Notes: generated by a model not told the origin, from the letters alone. A stretch of 64,000 nt of DNA from DLAJ01 sp964655525 (GCA_964655525.1 CAZZNE010000011.1:1-64000), one strand, 5' to 3'. Shown: positions 15,112-24,153, counted from the first letter of the stretch. Numbers and translations are program-made.

Positions 15112-16194
15112 ATGGAACTTTTTCGTAAAAAAATAGGACCGGTTTTTGTGAAAGAAGACAGCGCTTTGACAGAGTATATCGGAAAACTGGAGGGATTAAA
15201 GGTACATGTGGATGAGAATTTGAAGCAAGAAATTGATAAGCAGATCAAATATGCAAAATACGGCGAAGCAGGGGAAAAGAATATTGCTTTTGAACTGAAA
15301 AACAGCAGCATGGATATGATGATTCTTCATGATTTATATTTTGAATCGGGGGATTTGACAGCACAAATAGATTATATCGTGATTACAAGAAAAATTATAT
15401 TCGTTATAGAATGTAAGAACCTTTATGGAAATATTAAAATTGATAATCGTGGAACATTCATAAGGCTTTCCGGCGGGAGAGAGGAAAAAGGGATTTACTC
15501 TCCGATTACGCAGAACGAAAGGCATTTGCAGCTAATCAGGAAGATTAGGCTGGATTCTATGAATATATTTCAAAAACGGGTATTTAACAAAAATTTTGAC
15601 GATAGATATAAATCAGTTGTTGTGCTTGCTAATCCGCAGACGGTTCTAAAAGATCGGGAAGCGCCGAAGGAAGTAAAGGAAAAAGTGATCCGGTATGACC
15701 AATTGACCGGATATATCAAGAAGGCAAATGAAGAAAGCAGCCTGCCGATTTTGTCTGCAGATGATATGAAGGAAATAGCTGAATTCTTTTTGAAAAGCGC
15801 GATACCCAGCAAATCGGATTATACAAAAAAGTTTCAGCAGCTTGCGGAGCGTTCCTCTAAAGAGGGTACATCCGTGAAGGAGGAAAAAGAAAATGCCCTT
15901 GATTCCGAGAAGAAGCATCCGGATAAGGAGATGGCGAAAGAAGTGCCTTTATCAAAGAGTACGGAATTGCAAGGGGAGAAACAGGAGGAGATGGTAAAAA
16001 GGCTAAAGGCATATCGTCTGCAGGAAAGCAGACAGAACCACATAAAACCTTATTACATATTCAACGATGAGCAGATGAAGGATTTGATAAATAAGATGCC
16101 AAAGAATGCGGAGGAGCTTTTAAATGTATCTGGTTTTGGCGCTGCGAAAATAGAGAAATATGGAGAAGCCATATTAAAAATCCTGCATTCCTGA
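15112..16194 (+). CDS. NERD nuclease-related domain protein with C-terminal HRDC-like domain
   Basis: A 360-residue cytosolic protein. The NERD domain covers about residues 45-170, with a GEAGEKNIAFEL helix, the TAQIDYIVIT strand and the FVIECKNLYG strand; Asp, Glu and Lys there match the D-x(n)-ExK core of PD-(D/E)xK nucleases. A charged low-complexity linker (about 245-295) leads to a helical C terminus ending LLNVSGFGAAKIEKYGEAIL, the pattern of an HRDC nucleic-acid-binding domain. A DNA-processing role is inferred, and no defence partners are adjacent. It is more AT-rich than the core genes and stands alone after the hairpin/MITE region. Confidence 0.83.
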   Translation: MELFRKKIGPVFVKEDSALTEYIGKLEGLKVHVDENLKQEIDKQIKYAKYGEAGEKNIAFELKNSSMDMMILHDLYFESGDLTAQIDYIVITRKIIFVIECKNLYGNIKIDNRGTFIRLSGGREEKGIYSPITQNERHLQLIRKIRLDSMNIFQKRVFNKNFDDRYKSVVVLANPQTVLKDREAPKEVKEKVIRYDQLTGYIKKANEESSLPILSADDMKEIAEFFLKSAIPSKSDYTKKFQQLAERSSKEGTSVKEEKENALDSEKKHPDKEMAKEVPLSKSTELQGEKQEEMVKRLKAYRLQESRQNHIKPYYIFNDEQMKDLINKMPKNAEELLNVSGFGAAKIEKYGEAILKILHS

Positions 16195-16356
16195 TTGGAT
16201 GTTGAGCGGCAAACTGACATGATTACCAATCGCACTTAACATATCCTCAAAACCGGAAACAGCGGCAGAATCGTAGTTGCACATCACGTTTCTGCCGCTG
16301 TTTCATCAAGAAGCATATTTGCTGCGCCCTGTGATAACGCCGAAACCAAGCCTCGC

Positions 16357-17283
16357 TTACCGCGTGTTTTTCTGCAATCGATCTTCTATTTTCTCATCTG
16401 CCAGCCCGTATCTCTTGAATGCGTTTAGAGCATAGTATAAATCCTCCTGACGTCGAAAGTATCCGCACCAAGCCCGTTCATATCCGCCGCTTACAGCGAT
16501 TTCCATGGTATAGCAGGTCCGAAAATGAGGTCGGAATCCGATCATATAAGGCGCTTTTTTCAGTGTCACTTTGCCTATGTATCTGTTTTTGATGATCCGA
16601 CATTTTCGAAATTGGCGGAAATAGGAATATTCTTCTGTTACCCAAGCCGTGGAAGCGCGGGACTGCGGGTCTGCCGAATAAGAAAAATTGACAACTCCGA
16701 TTTTCGAAAGCTGCGCGCCAAAGGATTCTTTCTCCGCATCGGACGGTAATTGTTCGGAAACAGAACGTAAAATAGAGCGCATATATTGTTTCCGATAATC
16801 TGAGATCCACCATGTAAACCAAAAAACAAAAAGACAAAACAGGAATGCAATCCACTGGTAAACACTGAGGACGCCGTCGGTTTCATCCAAGATCATATAG
16901 ATCATGTCCAGCATGGGCAGAATCATGAAAACACTTAACAGGCCAATAAATGTCCGGGGAGCACGGAGTTTTGCTTTCAACTGCTCCTCCTCGCTTGAGA
17001 GCCAGCGCGCAAACGATGGCGTTCGTCCAAGTTCCTGCTGAAAAAGCTTTTGTCTGGATGCCGTTCTCCTGTCTTTCATCAACAGCAGAAAAATAATCCC
17101 GCAAAAGATAAGACAGCCGACCAATCCGATGATTCCCATCGTCACGCTGAAGTCTGCCAATTCTATATCGCCCTCAGACAAAAGCTGCTTCCTTCGAAAT
17201 ACCGAAAACGGAATCAGGGCAAAGCACAATATTGCGAGTATGCCGAGAATGACATAGATCAGTTTGTTTGTTTTCTTTCCCAA
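16357..17283 (-). CDS. multi-pass membrane protein of unknown function
   Basis: I do not recognise this family. Hydrophobic segments lie near residues 8-28, 50-75, 115-140 and 147-170. After these comes a cytosolic-like C-terminal half (YRKQYMRSILRSV onward) rich in aromatic and basic residues. Start: a TTG at 17283 is chosen because AAAGGAGG lies 7 nt upstream of it; the longer reading frame to 17349 has no such signal. About 160 bases before it on the opposite side, the NERD gene converges with it. No operon partner. Confidence 0.65.
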   Translation of the reverse strand: MGKKTNKLIYVILGILAILCFALIPFSVFRRKQLLSEGDIELADFSVTMGIIGLVGCLIFCGIIFLLLMKDRRTASRQKLFQQELGRTPSFARWLSSEEEQLKAKLRAPRTFIGLLSVFMILPMLDMIYMILDETDGVLSVYQWIAFLFCLFVFWFTWWISDYRKQYMRSILRSVSEQLPSDAEKESFGAQLSKIGVVNFSYSADPQSRASTAWVTEEYSYFRQFRKCRIIKNRYIGKVTLKKAPYMIGFRPHFRTCYTMEIAVSGGYERAWCGYFRRQEDLYYALNAFKRYGLADEKIEDRLQKNTR

Positions 17284-17426
17284 TTGTATGCCTCCTTTTA
17301 CTAAAAATATATCTATTGGTAGTGTACTGAAATAATTGGAAAATCGCAACCGCTTTTCTAAGAGCTATTCTATTTTGGCGCAAAATAGTTTATAATACAG
17401 AAAAGCATGGAAAAGGAAGTAAAGTT

Positions 17427-17744
17427 ATGGATATAAAACAGCTTTGGGCATTATATAATGCTTCTGATTCTAATATAAAATGGGCAAAACATTGTTTAGA
17501 ACGAATGCAGGAGAGGGATATAAGCATAGATGATGTAGAATCTTGTTTACAAACGGGAGAAATTATAGAAGATTATCCCGATGATTTTCCCCACCCAAGC
17601 TGCCTTATTTTTGGCTACACGAAGAAAAATAGAATATTGCATATAGTAGTCGGTTCAGATAGTAAGAATGTATTTTTTATAACTGCATATTTTCCACATA
17701 CAGACAGATTTGAAAAAGATTTGAAAACGAGAAGGAGGCAGTAA
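17427..17744 (+). CDS. DUF4258 protein, putative toxin
   Basis: A 105-residue protein of the DUF4258 family: KHCLERMQERDISIDDVESCLQ followed by IIEDYPDDFPHPSCLIFGY, LHIVVG and FFITAYFP. This resembles a RelE/BrnT-like small fold and ends in a basic tail. It is followed after 3 bases by a YgiT-type zinc-finger protein, an arrangement typical of toxin-first toxin-antitoxin pairs (as in mqsRA). The toxin role is inferred from context. A perfect TATAAT lies at 17391-17396, but no convincing -35 element is seen. Strongly AT-rich relative to neighbours, suggesting transfer. Confidence 0.8.
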   Translation: MDIKQLWALYNASDSNIKWAKHCLERMQERDISIDDVESCLQTGEIIEDYPDDFPHPSCLIFGYTKKNRILHIVVGSDSKNVFFITAYFPHTDRFEKDLKTRRRQ

Positions 17745-17747
17745 AAT

Positions 17748-17975
17748 ATGTGCATGTATTGTAAGTGTGAAACAACGATTGCGTCTTATACAACTCATGT
17801 CGTGAATTACAAAAATTGTATAATTATCATTAAAAATGTACCTTGCGAAGAATGCGAGCAATGCGGAGAAAAATATTATTCCGATGAGGTTGCAAAACAG
17901 ATCGAGGTTCTTGTGAATGCGGCAAAACAACTTATGCAGGAAATTGCCATTATTGATTATTCTAAAGCCGCATAA
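17748..17975 (+). CDS. YgiT-type zinc finger protein, putative antitoxin
   Basis: A 75-residue protein with the two CxxC pairs of the YgiT/MqsA zinc finger (CMYCKCE near the start and CEECEQCGEKYYSDEVA in the middle), then a helix. It lacks the long C-terminal helix-turn-helix domain of full MqsA, so DNA binding is not assured. It starts 3 bases after the DUF4258 gene. An antitoxin role is inferred from the gene order. Confidence 0.8.
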   Translation: MCMYCKCETTIASYTTHVVNYKNCIIIIKNVPCEECEQCGEKYYSDEVAKQIEVLVNAAKQLMQEIAIIDYSKAA

Positions 17976-18015
17976 GCATACCTTTGTTATTCAGATTATG
18001 AAAACGGAATATCCC

Positions 18016-18070
18016 AAAGAATAGGCAGCGACATTATGAACCTTTATAATGTCGCTGCCTATTCTTTTTT
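18016..18070 (+). terminator. strong terminator after the DUF4258/YgiT pair
   Basis: Perfect 22-bp stem (18016-18037 with 18046-18067), 8-nt loop, and a T run. It closes the putative toxin-antitoxin unit. Confidence 0.92.
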
Positions 18071-18088
18071 AAGCTTTTTTCGGAATTC

Positions 18089-18124
18089 CGGTAAAAACTA
18101 TTGACTATCAGAAAGTTTTTACCG
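18089..18124. promoter_or_regulatory. dyad over the promoter region of the XRE regulator
   Basis: Inverted repeat CGGTAAAAACT / AGTTTTTACCG (18089-18099 and 18114-18124) encloses TTGACT (18101-18106), a likely -35 element. A weak TACCAT lies at 18125-18130 as a possible -10. The placement suits an autorepressor site for the XRE protein encoded 43 bases downstream. Confidence 0.55.
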
Positions 18125-18166
18125 TACCATCAGTAAAGAAGGACTTTTTCTTGGAGGTTTTACGTA

Positions 18167-18889
18167 ATGCTGTTGATCGGAGCGAAAATACAGGAATATC
18201 GAAAAAATGCCGGCTTCAGTCAGGAGGAGTTTGCCGCGAAGATCGGTGTGACGAGACAGGCGGTATCCAAATGGGAGCTGGATAAGGCGTATCCGGATTT
18301 GGATAAGCTGGTGGGCATCTGCGACGTTTTTCAGATTAGCATAACGGAATTTATTTACGGTAAAATGGTTGCCGCACCGGAGGAAACAACCGATGGGGAA
18401 GCTTTGGAAATGAACATGATGTCCGCCGGAAAGGCGCGGGGAAAAGGAGCTTCCATGCGGCTTGGCGCCATGCTCGTGCTGCTTGGCGCGCTGTTTTTGT
18501 TCTGCGGCGTGTTGCTTGTCACGACCCTGCTTCATTATTCGTGGAAAAAAGAGGACGAGCTCATAGAGCGGGCAAGAGTGGAGCGGGTTTATCAGCAGTA
18601 CACAAAGGCGGATCTTAGTTTTTATGACGACGTTTCCCGCAAGGTTTTAAAAACGGTATGGCTGGACGTTGACGGTATCCGGGAAGGCGATTATATTGCG
18701 TGCTACACCGATGAGAGGCAGCAGGGAATTTACTATGAATATCATGCGCGGACGCCGGTTGCGCTTGCGGTTCTTACAGGGGGATTTTTTGTGCTTTTTT
18801 TGCTGTGTCTTGCGGAGCTCCGCCGTCTTTCAAAAGAAAACGGCTGGCATATACTGATCGATGAGAAAAAAGAGAAGGAGCAGACATGA
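18167..18889 (+). CDS. XRE-family regulator with two membrane helices
   Basis: A 240-residue protein. Residues about 4-60 form a Cro/CI-type helix-turn-helix (GAKIQEYRKNAGFSQEEFAA, VTRQAVSKWELDKAYPDLDKL). After a linker come two hydrophobic segments (about 102-124 and 195-215) enclosing an extracytoplasmic loop, so the DNA-binding domain is tethered to the membrane. It has a TTGGAGGT ribosome binding site. Its stop overlaps the next gene's ATG (ATGA), so it is translationally coupled to that membrane-anchored protein. It may sense an envelope signal through its partner; this is inferred. Confidence 0.82.
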   Translation: MLLIGAKIQEYRKNAGFSQEEFAAKIGVTRQAVSKWELDKAYPDLDKLVGICDVFQISITEFIYGKMVAAPEETTDGEALEMNMMSAGKARGKGASMRLGAMLVLLGALFLFCGVLLVTTLLHYSWKKEDELIERARVERVYQQYTKADLSFYDDVSRKVLKTVWLDVDGIREGDYIACYTDERQQGIYYEYHARTPVALAVLTGGFFVLFLLCLAELRRLSKENGWHILIDEKKEKEQT

Positions 18890-20022
18890 TCGGGATCAAC
18901 AGAAAAACGAGGATTGCCGCGGCCGCAGTCTGGATGATCGCGGTCTTTTTGGGATTGTGGTTTGCGGGAGTTCTTTCTTTTAGCGGAAAAAAGATGCCGG
19001 AAGCCGAAGAAAGCAGTGTGACGGTCGGACAGAATGAGGAACAGGCGCGTGTCTGGGAGATCGTTTTCCGGGGCATGAAGTTTACGATACCGCAAAAAGG
19101 AAAGGCGTTTGTGCATGAGAGCGGCTGTCTGAATATCAGGCAGACCGATCAGTATTTGATTCAGATTTCGATAGAGGATGATTCCATTGATGACATATGG
19201 GAAAGTATGAACACCAGACAGGAGTCGCTCATAGAATACGGTTATCGTATAGAAAAAGAAGCGGTACGGCTGACGGAAGACGGACGGGACTGTATCTGGT
19301 ATGTGGTCAGTATGGAAAAGGAGCGGGGGAGCGATTATGAACGTTCCTATTTTGAGGTAGTGCTTGCGCCCGCGAAGGAGGGGCGGCATATATTGGCAGT
19401 CATCCGCTACGACGGAATCGATGTGGATGGACTGGAGGAAGAAACCCGCGACCAGGTATATGCGGAAGGGTTTGCCGCGGTGGAGGCTGTCTTAGATACG
19501 GCATGTCCCACGGACGAGATCGATGATGAGGCGGGGAGCTATTGGATGGAGGATGTGAACCTTGATCCCGAACAGCCGTACCTTGCGGAGGATACCATCA
19601 CATACGGGGACGGACAGTACATGCTGACCGTCCGACTGCCCGAAGGGTGTATGCTGGTGGCGGACACGATCGCGGGAAAAGAGTATTTCGATTCGGTTAA
19701 TCAGGTGTACATATATGCGAATGTGATAGAGTACAAATGGCAGACGGCGAAGGATATGGCGGACAGTCTTGCGGCGAGGGAGCTTTCCCGCATTCATGAA
19801 GAAGGGGAGACGGAGGCAAACGGAAGAACGTTTTATTATTACTCCTATTCCGTTTTAGAGTATGAAAAGAACAAAACAACGATCCGTTACCATTTTGAGG
19901 CGTTTTGTGATTTGGAAGACGGGAGCATCTACACGATAGCCGGATATACGGAAGATTGCCCCGAAGCGCTTGAGAAAGCGTACTATATGAATTGGATGGA
20001 TGTGACCCTTCTTTCTGTATGA
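18886..20022 (+). CDS. membrane-anchored extracytoplasmic protein, unknown family
   Basis: I do not recognise this protein. One N-terminal hydrophobic helix (about residues 9-31) is followed by a roughly 340-residue extracytoplasmic region. That region has two similar halves: each has a strand that could carry a FTIPQKGKAF-like or LTVRLPEGCM-like motif, then aromatic strands and a YYSYSVLE or ESYFEVVL-like segment, suggesting an internal duplication. The start codon overlaps the stop of the XRE-membrane regulator by 4 bases. The next gene, a lipoprotein, follows about 100 bases later. Confidence 0.6.
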   Translation: MIGINRKTRIAAAAVWMIAVFLGLWFAGVLSFSGKKMPEAEESSVTVGQNEEQARVWEIVFRGMKFTIPQKGKAFVHESGCLNIRQTDQYLIQISIEDDSIDDIWESMNTRQESLIEYGYRIEKEAVRLTEDGRDCIWYVVSMEKERGSDYERSYFEVVLAPAKEGRHILAVIRYDGIDVDGLEEETRDQVYAEGFAAVEAVLDTACPTDEIDDEAGSYWMEDVNLDPEQPYLAEDTITYGDGQYMLTVRLPEGCMLVADTIAGKEYFDSVNQVYIYANVIEYKWQTAKDMADSLAARELSRIHEEGETEANGRTFYYYSYSVLEYEKNKTTIRYHFEAFCDLEDGSIYTIAGYTEDCPEALEKAYYMNWMDVTLLSV

Positions 20023-20127
20023 GAAACCAACAGTTGCGATCCGGCAACCAGATTTTGCTTGTAAAAGAGAACCTGTTTTCCTCATAATCTTTTTTAACAA
20101 AGAAGGAAAAGGAGTATGAGGACAAAC

Positions 20128-21009
20128 ATGAAAAAAATGAATAAGACAGAAGTGATTTTCTTTACGGCGGCAATGATCTGCGGACTGGCAGCCTGCGGAA
20201 ATTCCGAAAAGGAAAGCGGGACGACGGGAAGCGTAACACCGGCGGCATCTTATCAGGATTTCGCACAGGACAGTGGATGGAATACGGACTCGGATACGGA
20301 GCCGAATGGCTGGCAGGACACAGATTCGGAGGAAGGTCAGGACGCCGGACAAGACACAGGTTTGGATGCCGGACGGGATACGGCTGCGGAGGACGATCAG
20401 GATGCCGATTCGGAAGACGGTCAGGATGCCGGACAGGACGCGGATTCGGAGGACGGTCAGGATGCCGGGCAGGATGTAGAAGCTCCGACTGTGGACGATG
20501 ATGCATTTTCCTCGAATGATTGGAAAACGCTGGAATTTGCGTTAGACGGGGTGGTGTACACATTTCCCTTAACGTGGTCCGATATCGAGGCGGCAGGTTT
20601 TCTGATTGACGAGGATTATCGTCATGAGGTGTTGGAATCCAATTATTATACGCTGAGCGTGAACGCGGAAAATGAAGCGGGAGAGCGGATCTCCGTCCGG
20701 TTTAAGAATTTTACTGAGGGGGATCGGGAGCTGCAGGACTGTGATGTGTATGGAATGGGGTTTGAGTTGTCGCAGTGGAGGGATGTCAATCCGGATGTGA
20801 TGTTATGCAACGGCGTGACATTCGGTATGACGGCTGAGGAAGTAAAGGCGCTCATGGGCGAGCCGGACTACTTTTATGAAAGCGAAGGCGATGATTATAC
20901 AAGCGTCCGCATGGAGTATTATGTCACGGGACATTCCTATGAAAATGAGATTGAATTTAATTTTTGGAACGGGGCATTAACGGAAATTGACATCCTAAAT
21001 AAGGACTGA
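20128..21009 (+). CDS. lipoprotein with Asp/Gln-rich repeat linker
   Basis: Predicted lipoprotein with signal peptide and lipobox GLAAC (Cys at residue 23 from this start). Residues about 55-125 are a low-complexity acidic linker built from a repeated SEDGQDAGQDAD-like unit. The C-terminal 165 residues form a compact domain ending with GVTFGMTAEEVKALMGEPDY and a strand-rich FWNGALTEIDI tail, reminiscent of small beta-sheet domains such as SmpA/BamE-like folds; this is a resemblance only. ATG 20128 is favoured because ATG 20116 sits 1 base from AAGGAG. Function unknown. Confidence 0.65.
   Translation: MKKMNKTEVIFFTAAMICGLAACGNSEKESGTTGSVTPAASYQDFAQDSGWNTDSDTEPNGWQDTDSEEGQDAGQDTGLDAGRDTAAEDDQDADSEDGQDAGQDADSEDGQDAGQDVEAPTVDDDAFSSNDWKTLEFALDGVVYTFPLTWSDIEAAGFLIDEDYRHEVLESNYYTLSVNAENEAGERISVRFKNFTEGDRELQDCDVYGMGFELSQWRDVNPDVMLCNGVTFGMTAEEVKALMGEPDYFYESEGDDYTSVRMEYYVTGHSYENEIEFNFWNGALTEIDILNKD
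20326..20478. repeat. 36-bp tandem repeat in the lipoprotein linker
   Basis: Two near-identical 36-bp units (20407-20442 and 20443-20478) are preceded by degenerate copies back to about 20326. They encode the 12-residue Asp/Gln/Gly-rich repeats. Unit number may vary between strains. Confidence 0.8.
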
Positions 21010-21047
21010 TAGCAAGCAGAGTGGGGGAAAAGGCAGCGGGGGGCTGT

Positions 21048-21075
21048 AAAGGCAGCGAAAGCTGTCTTTTTTTTT
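21048..21075 (+). terminator. terminator after the repeat-linker lipoprotein
   Basis: AAAGGCAGC / GCTGTCTTT stem closed by a GAAA tetraloop and followed by a run of T residues. Confidence 0.88.
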
Positions 21076-21215
21076 CTGAGTTCGGGCATTACGCGTGAAT
21101 TTTATTCTTTTTTTATAATAATTCGCCAAGTGTTTATGGAAACTGTTTGTGGAGTGTATTATAATACAAACATTAAGAAAGTCGAAATAATAGGTCGATC
21201 GGACGGGAGGCGGGC

Positions 21216-22706
21216 ATGAAGCTAAAGACGAGATTGCAGATCACATTTGTCGCAATGATCCTGATGCCCCTGCTGTTGATCGGCTTGATTTACGGTGTGA
21301 CGCGGATCGCGATGGCAAATACCTTTCGGAACCAATACGGAATGAAGGCGGTGAGCGTATCGCTCATTTCCAATCCGGTCGAGGCGTTCAGCGAGCTGAC
21401 CGACGAGGAGTATCGCGAGCTGTCCGCCATGGCGGAGGAGGATCCGGGGAGGCTGCTCGACGTTTCATACCTTGAAAGCATTGGTGCGCAGCTTGAGAAA
21501 AAAGCGTCCGGCCTCTTTGTTTTTGTAAACGGAGAAAATATTTATCATCAGTTCGCCGCCTATGATGAGGCGGCGGAAGTTTTGGAGGAGCTTGGCAGAA
21601 ACATAGAGCTCGGCGGCGACGGATACTATCTGGGCGCGCGAAAGCTGCTGATCAAACAGCTTTATTTTTCCGGGCAGGGGTTCGGAGAAGGAAAAATCTA
21701 TATCGTAACGCGGGTGCGCAATTTCATTTCCGCAGGATTGCTGTTTTTCCTGATGATCCTGATCATTCTTGTGCTGCTCGTGACGAGTTTCTTTTTGACG
21801 GGGTGGATCAAAGACGGTGCGTTCACGCCTCTCTCAGAATTTAATGTCGCCATGCAGCGTATCGCGGACGGGGATTTTGACTATGTACTGTCCACAGGGT
21901 TCAAGGGGGAAATATCCGAGCTTTATGAAAATTATAATCAGATGCGTCTGCGCTTAAAGGAGTCCGCAGAGGAGCAGGCGCAGGCGGATAAGCAGAACAG
22001 GGAGCTGATCAGCAATATTTCCCACGACTTAAAAACGCCGATCACCTCGATCAAAGGCTACGTGGAGGGAATCATGGACGGTGTTGCGGACACGCCTGAA
22101 AAAATGGACCGGTACATTAAGACCATTTACAACAAGGCGAATGACATGAACCGTCTGATCAACGAGCTGACGATTTATTCCGGAATTGATTCGAACCGGA
22201 TTCCCTATCATTTTCGCAAGCTGAATGTCGCGGATTATTTCAACGACTGTGTGGAGGAGGTCGGTTTGGACTTAGAGGGGCAGAATATCCGACTGAATTA
22301 TTCCAACATGACGCCTCCTGACACGCTTGTCATTGCGGATCCCGAGCAGATGAAGCGGGTCATTAACAATATTGTGAGCAATAGTGTCAAGTATATGAAC
22401 CGGGCGAGCGGAACGATCGACATTCGGATTTTGGATGAGATCGATTCGATCAGAGTGGAGCTGGAAGACAACGGGAAAGGCGTGTCTGCTAAGGAGATCG
22501 GCAGAATTTTCGAGCGGTTTTACCGTACGGATGCTTCGCGCAATTCATCGCAGGGAGGAAGCGGCATCGGGCTTTCCATTGTCAAAAAAATCATTGAAGA
22601 CCACGGCGGATATATTTGGGCGACAAGTAAAGAAGGGGAAGGCGTCTGCATGCATTTTGTGCTTCGCAAGTTTGTGGAGAATCCGGACACCGTGCAGGTG
22701 GAATAA
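21216..22706 (+). CDS. membrane sensor histidine kinase
   Basis: A 496-residue two-component kinase. Membrane helices near residues 7-30 and 172-195 flank an extracytoplasmic sensing domain of about 140 residues. A HAMP linker (about 200-255) leads to the dimerisation domain with phospho-acceptor His270 in NISHDLKTPITS. The ATP-binding domain shows the N box (RVINNIVSNSVKYMN), G1 (EDNGKGV), F box (IFERFYRTD) and G2 (GGSGIGLSI). The response regulator starts 53 bases downstream. A -10-like TATAAT precedes the gene near 21161. Signal unknown. Confidence 0.95.
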   Translation: MKLKTRLQITFVAMILMPLLLIGLIYGVTRIAMANTFRNQYGMKAVSVSLISNPVEAFSELTDEEYRELSAMAEEDPGRLLDVSYLESIGAQLEKKASGLFVFVNGENIYHQFAAYDEAAEVLEELGRNIELGGDGYYLGARKLLIKQLYFSGQGFGEGKIYIVTRVRNFISAGLLFFLMILIILVLLVTSFFLTGWIKDGAFTPLSEFNVAMQRIADGDFDYVLSTGFKGEISELYENYNQMRLRLKESAEEQAQADKQNRELISNISHDLKTPITSIKGYVEGIMDGVADTPEKMDRYIKTIYNKANDMNRLINELTIYSGIDSNRIPYHFRKLNVADYFNDCVEEVGLDLEGQNIRLNYSNMTPPDTLVIADPEQMKRVINNIVSNSVKYMNRASGTIDIRILDEIDSIRVELEDNGKGVSAKEIGRIFERFYRTDASRNSSQGGSGIGLSIVKKIIEDHGGYIWATSKEGEGVCMHFVLRKFVENPDTVQVE

Positions 22707-22759
22707 AGAATGCGCAGAAACCGCGTATATGACAGAAAATGGGAGACTGGAGGGATGGC

Positions 22760-23449
22760 ATGAGCCGTATTTTGATTGTTGAGGATGAAAAGGAGATCGC
22801 AGACCTTGAAAAAGATTATTTGGAGCTTTCGGAGTTTCAGGTGGAGATCGCAAACGACGGGAATGAAGGACTGAATAAGGCGCTTTCCGAGGAGTATGCG
22901 CTCGTTGTACTCGATCTGATGCTTCCGGGAATGGACGGTTTTGAGGTCTGCCGCCGGATCCGGGAGGAAAAGAATATCCCGATCTTGATGGTGTCGGCAA
23001 AAAAGGATGATATCGACAAAATCAGAGGACTTGGACTCGGTGCGGATGATTATATGACGAAGCCGTTTAGCCCGAGTGAGCTGGTCGCGCGCGTAAAGGC
23101 ACATCTGGCAAGATATGACAGGCTTGTCGGTTCGGGACAGAAGCAGAATGATATTGTGGAGATCCGGGGACTCAAGATCGACAAAACGGCGCGCCGCGTC
23201 TATGTGGACGGGGAAGAGCGGACTTTTACCACAAAGGAATTTGATCTTTTGACATTTTTGGCGGAGAATCCGAATCATGTGTTTACGAAGGAGGAATTGT
23301 TCCGCGAAATTTGGGATATGGATTCGGTCGGGGATATTGCGACAGTGACGGTTCATATTAAGAAGATTCGTGAAAAACTGGAATACGATACGTCAAAGCC
23401 CCAGTATATTGAGACGATATGGGGCGTGGGCTATCGGTTCAAAGTGTAG
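22760..23449 (+). CDS. OmpR/PhoB-family response regulator
   Basis: A 229-residue regulator. The receiver domain (about 1-120) has the acidic pocket in ILIVEDEKEI, phospho-acceptor Asp in LVVLDLMLPGMDG, and switch residues in LMVSAKKD and DYMTKPFSP. The winged-helix DNA-binding domain (about 130-229) includes LTTFEFDLL-like and VTVHIKKIREKLE elements. ATG at 22760 follows GGAGGG; the upstream in-frame ATG is not supported. It pairs with the histidine kinase directly upstream. Confidence 0.96.
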   Translation: MSRILIVEDEKEIADLEKDYLELSEFQVEIANDGNEGLNKALSEEYALVVLDLMLPGMDGFEVCRRIREEKNIPILMVSAKKDDIDKIRGLGLGADDYMTKPFSPSELVARVKAHLARYDRLVGSGQKQNDIVEIRGLKIDKTARRVYVDGEERTFTTKEFDLLTFLAENPNHVFTKEELFREIWDMDSVGDIATVTVHIKKIREKLEYDTSKPQYIETIWGVGYRFKV

Positions 23450-23460
23450 AGAGTGCATGG

Positions 23461-24114
23461 ATGAAGACGATCATTCTATATGAGGATCAGGATATTCTTG
23501 TCTGCGAGAAGCCCGCGGGGCTTGCGGTACAGAGTTCGCGCGCATCGGAAATGGATATGGAGAGCGAGCTGCGCAATTATCTGCATGGCGGCGGGCTGTA
23601 TGTGGTTCACCGCTTAGACCAGCCGGTGGAAGGGCTTCTTGTGTTTGCCAAAAGCAGCGCGATGGCGGCAAAACTGGGCGCGCAGATGAAGAACGGCACG
23701 ATGAAAAAGTATTACCGCGCGCTTGCCTGCGGGAAAATGCCGCAGACGGAAGGCGAATGGGTCGATGAGATTGTAAGAAAAGGAAACGGTGTCGGTGAGA
23801 TCGTAACTGGCAGTGCGGAGGCAAAACGCGCCGCGCTTTCGTATCAGGTGGAATCGTATGACGCTGACATCGATGTCAGTAATGTTAAAATTTGTTTGCA
23901 GACAGGAAGATTTCACCAGATCCGTTTGCAATTCTCCCATGCCGGACATCCGCTTGTCGGAGACCGCAAATACGGGGACGAGAACGCAAAGAGGATGGCG
24001 GAGGCTTTAGGGCTTGCAAGCGTGGCGCTCTGCGCCGAACGTCTCTGCTTTCGGCATCCGCGGACCGGAAAGCAAATGGATTTTAGCGTGGCGCCCGGCT
24101 TTCATAAAAAATAA
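23461..24114 (+). CDS. RluA-family pseudouridine synthase
   Basis: Isomerises uridine to pseudouridine in rRNA or tRNA. It has 217 residues with no S4 domain. The catalytic Asp lies in VVHRLDQPVEGLLVFAK. Other family motifs are GTMKKYYRALACG and TGRFHQIRLQFSHAGHPLVGD. The HRLD-QPVEG variant (most members have D-x-T/D-SG) places it among the short RluA-like proteins; the target position is not predictable. ATG 23461 begins 11 bases after the response regulator stop with no obvious ribosome binding site, so coupling to the upstream gene is likely. Confidence 0.9.
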   Translation: MKTIILYEDQDILVCEKPAGLAVQSSRASEMDMESELRNYLHGGGLYVVHRLDQPVEGLLVFAKSSAMAAKLGAQMKNGTMKKYYRALACGKMPQTEGEWVDEIVRKGNGVGEIVTGSAEAKRAALSYQVESYDADIDVSNVKICLQTGRFHQIRLQFSHAGHPLVGDRKYGDENAKRMAEALGLASVALCAERLCFRHPRTGKQMDFSVAPGFHKK

Positions 24115-24153
24115 TTTTTTTCCCATACTATATTCCGAAAGAATGGAGTGCGT

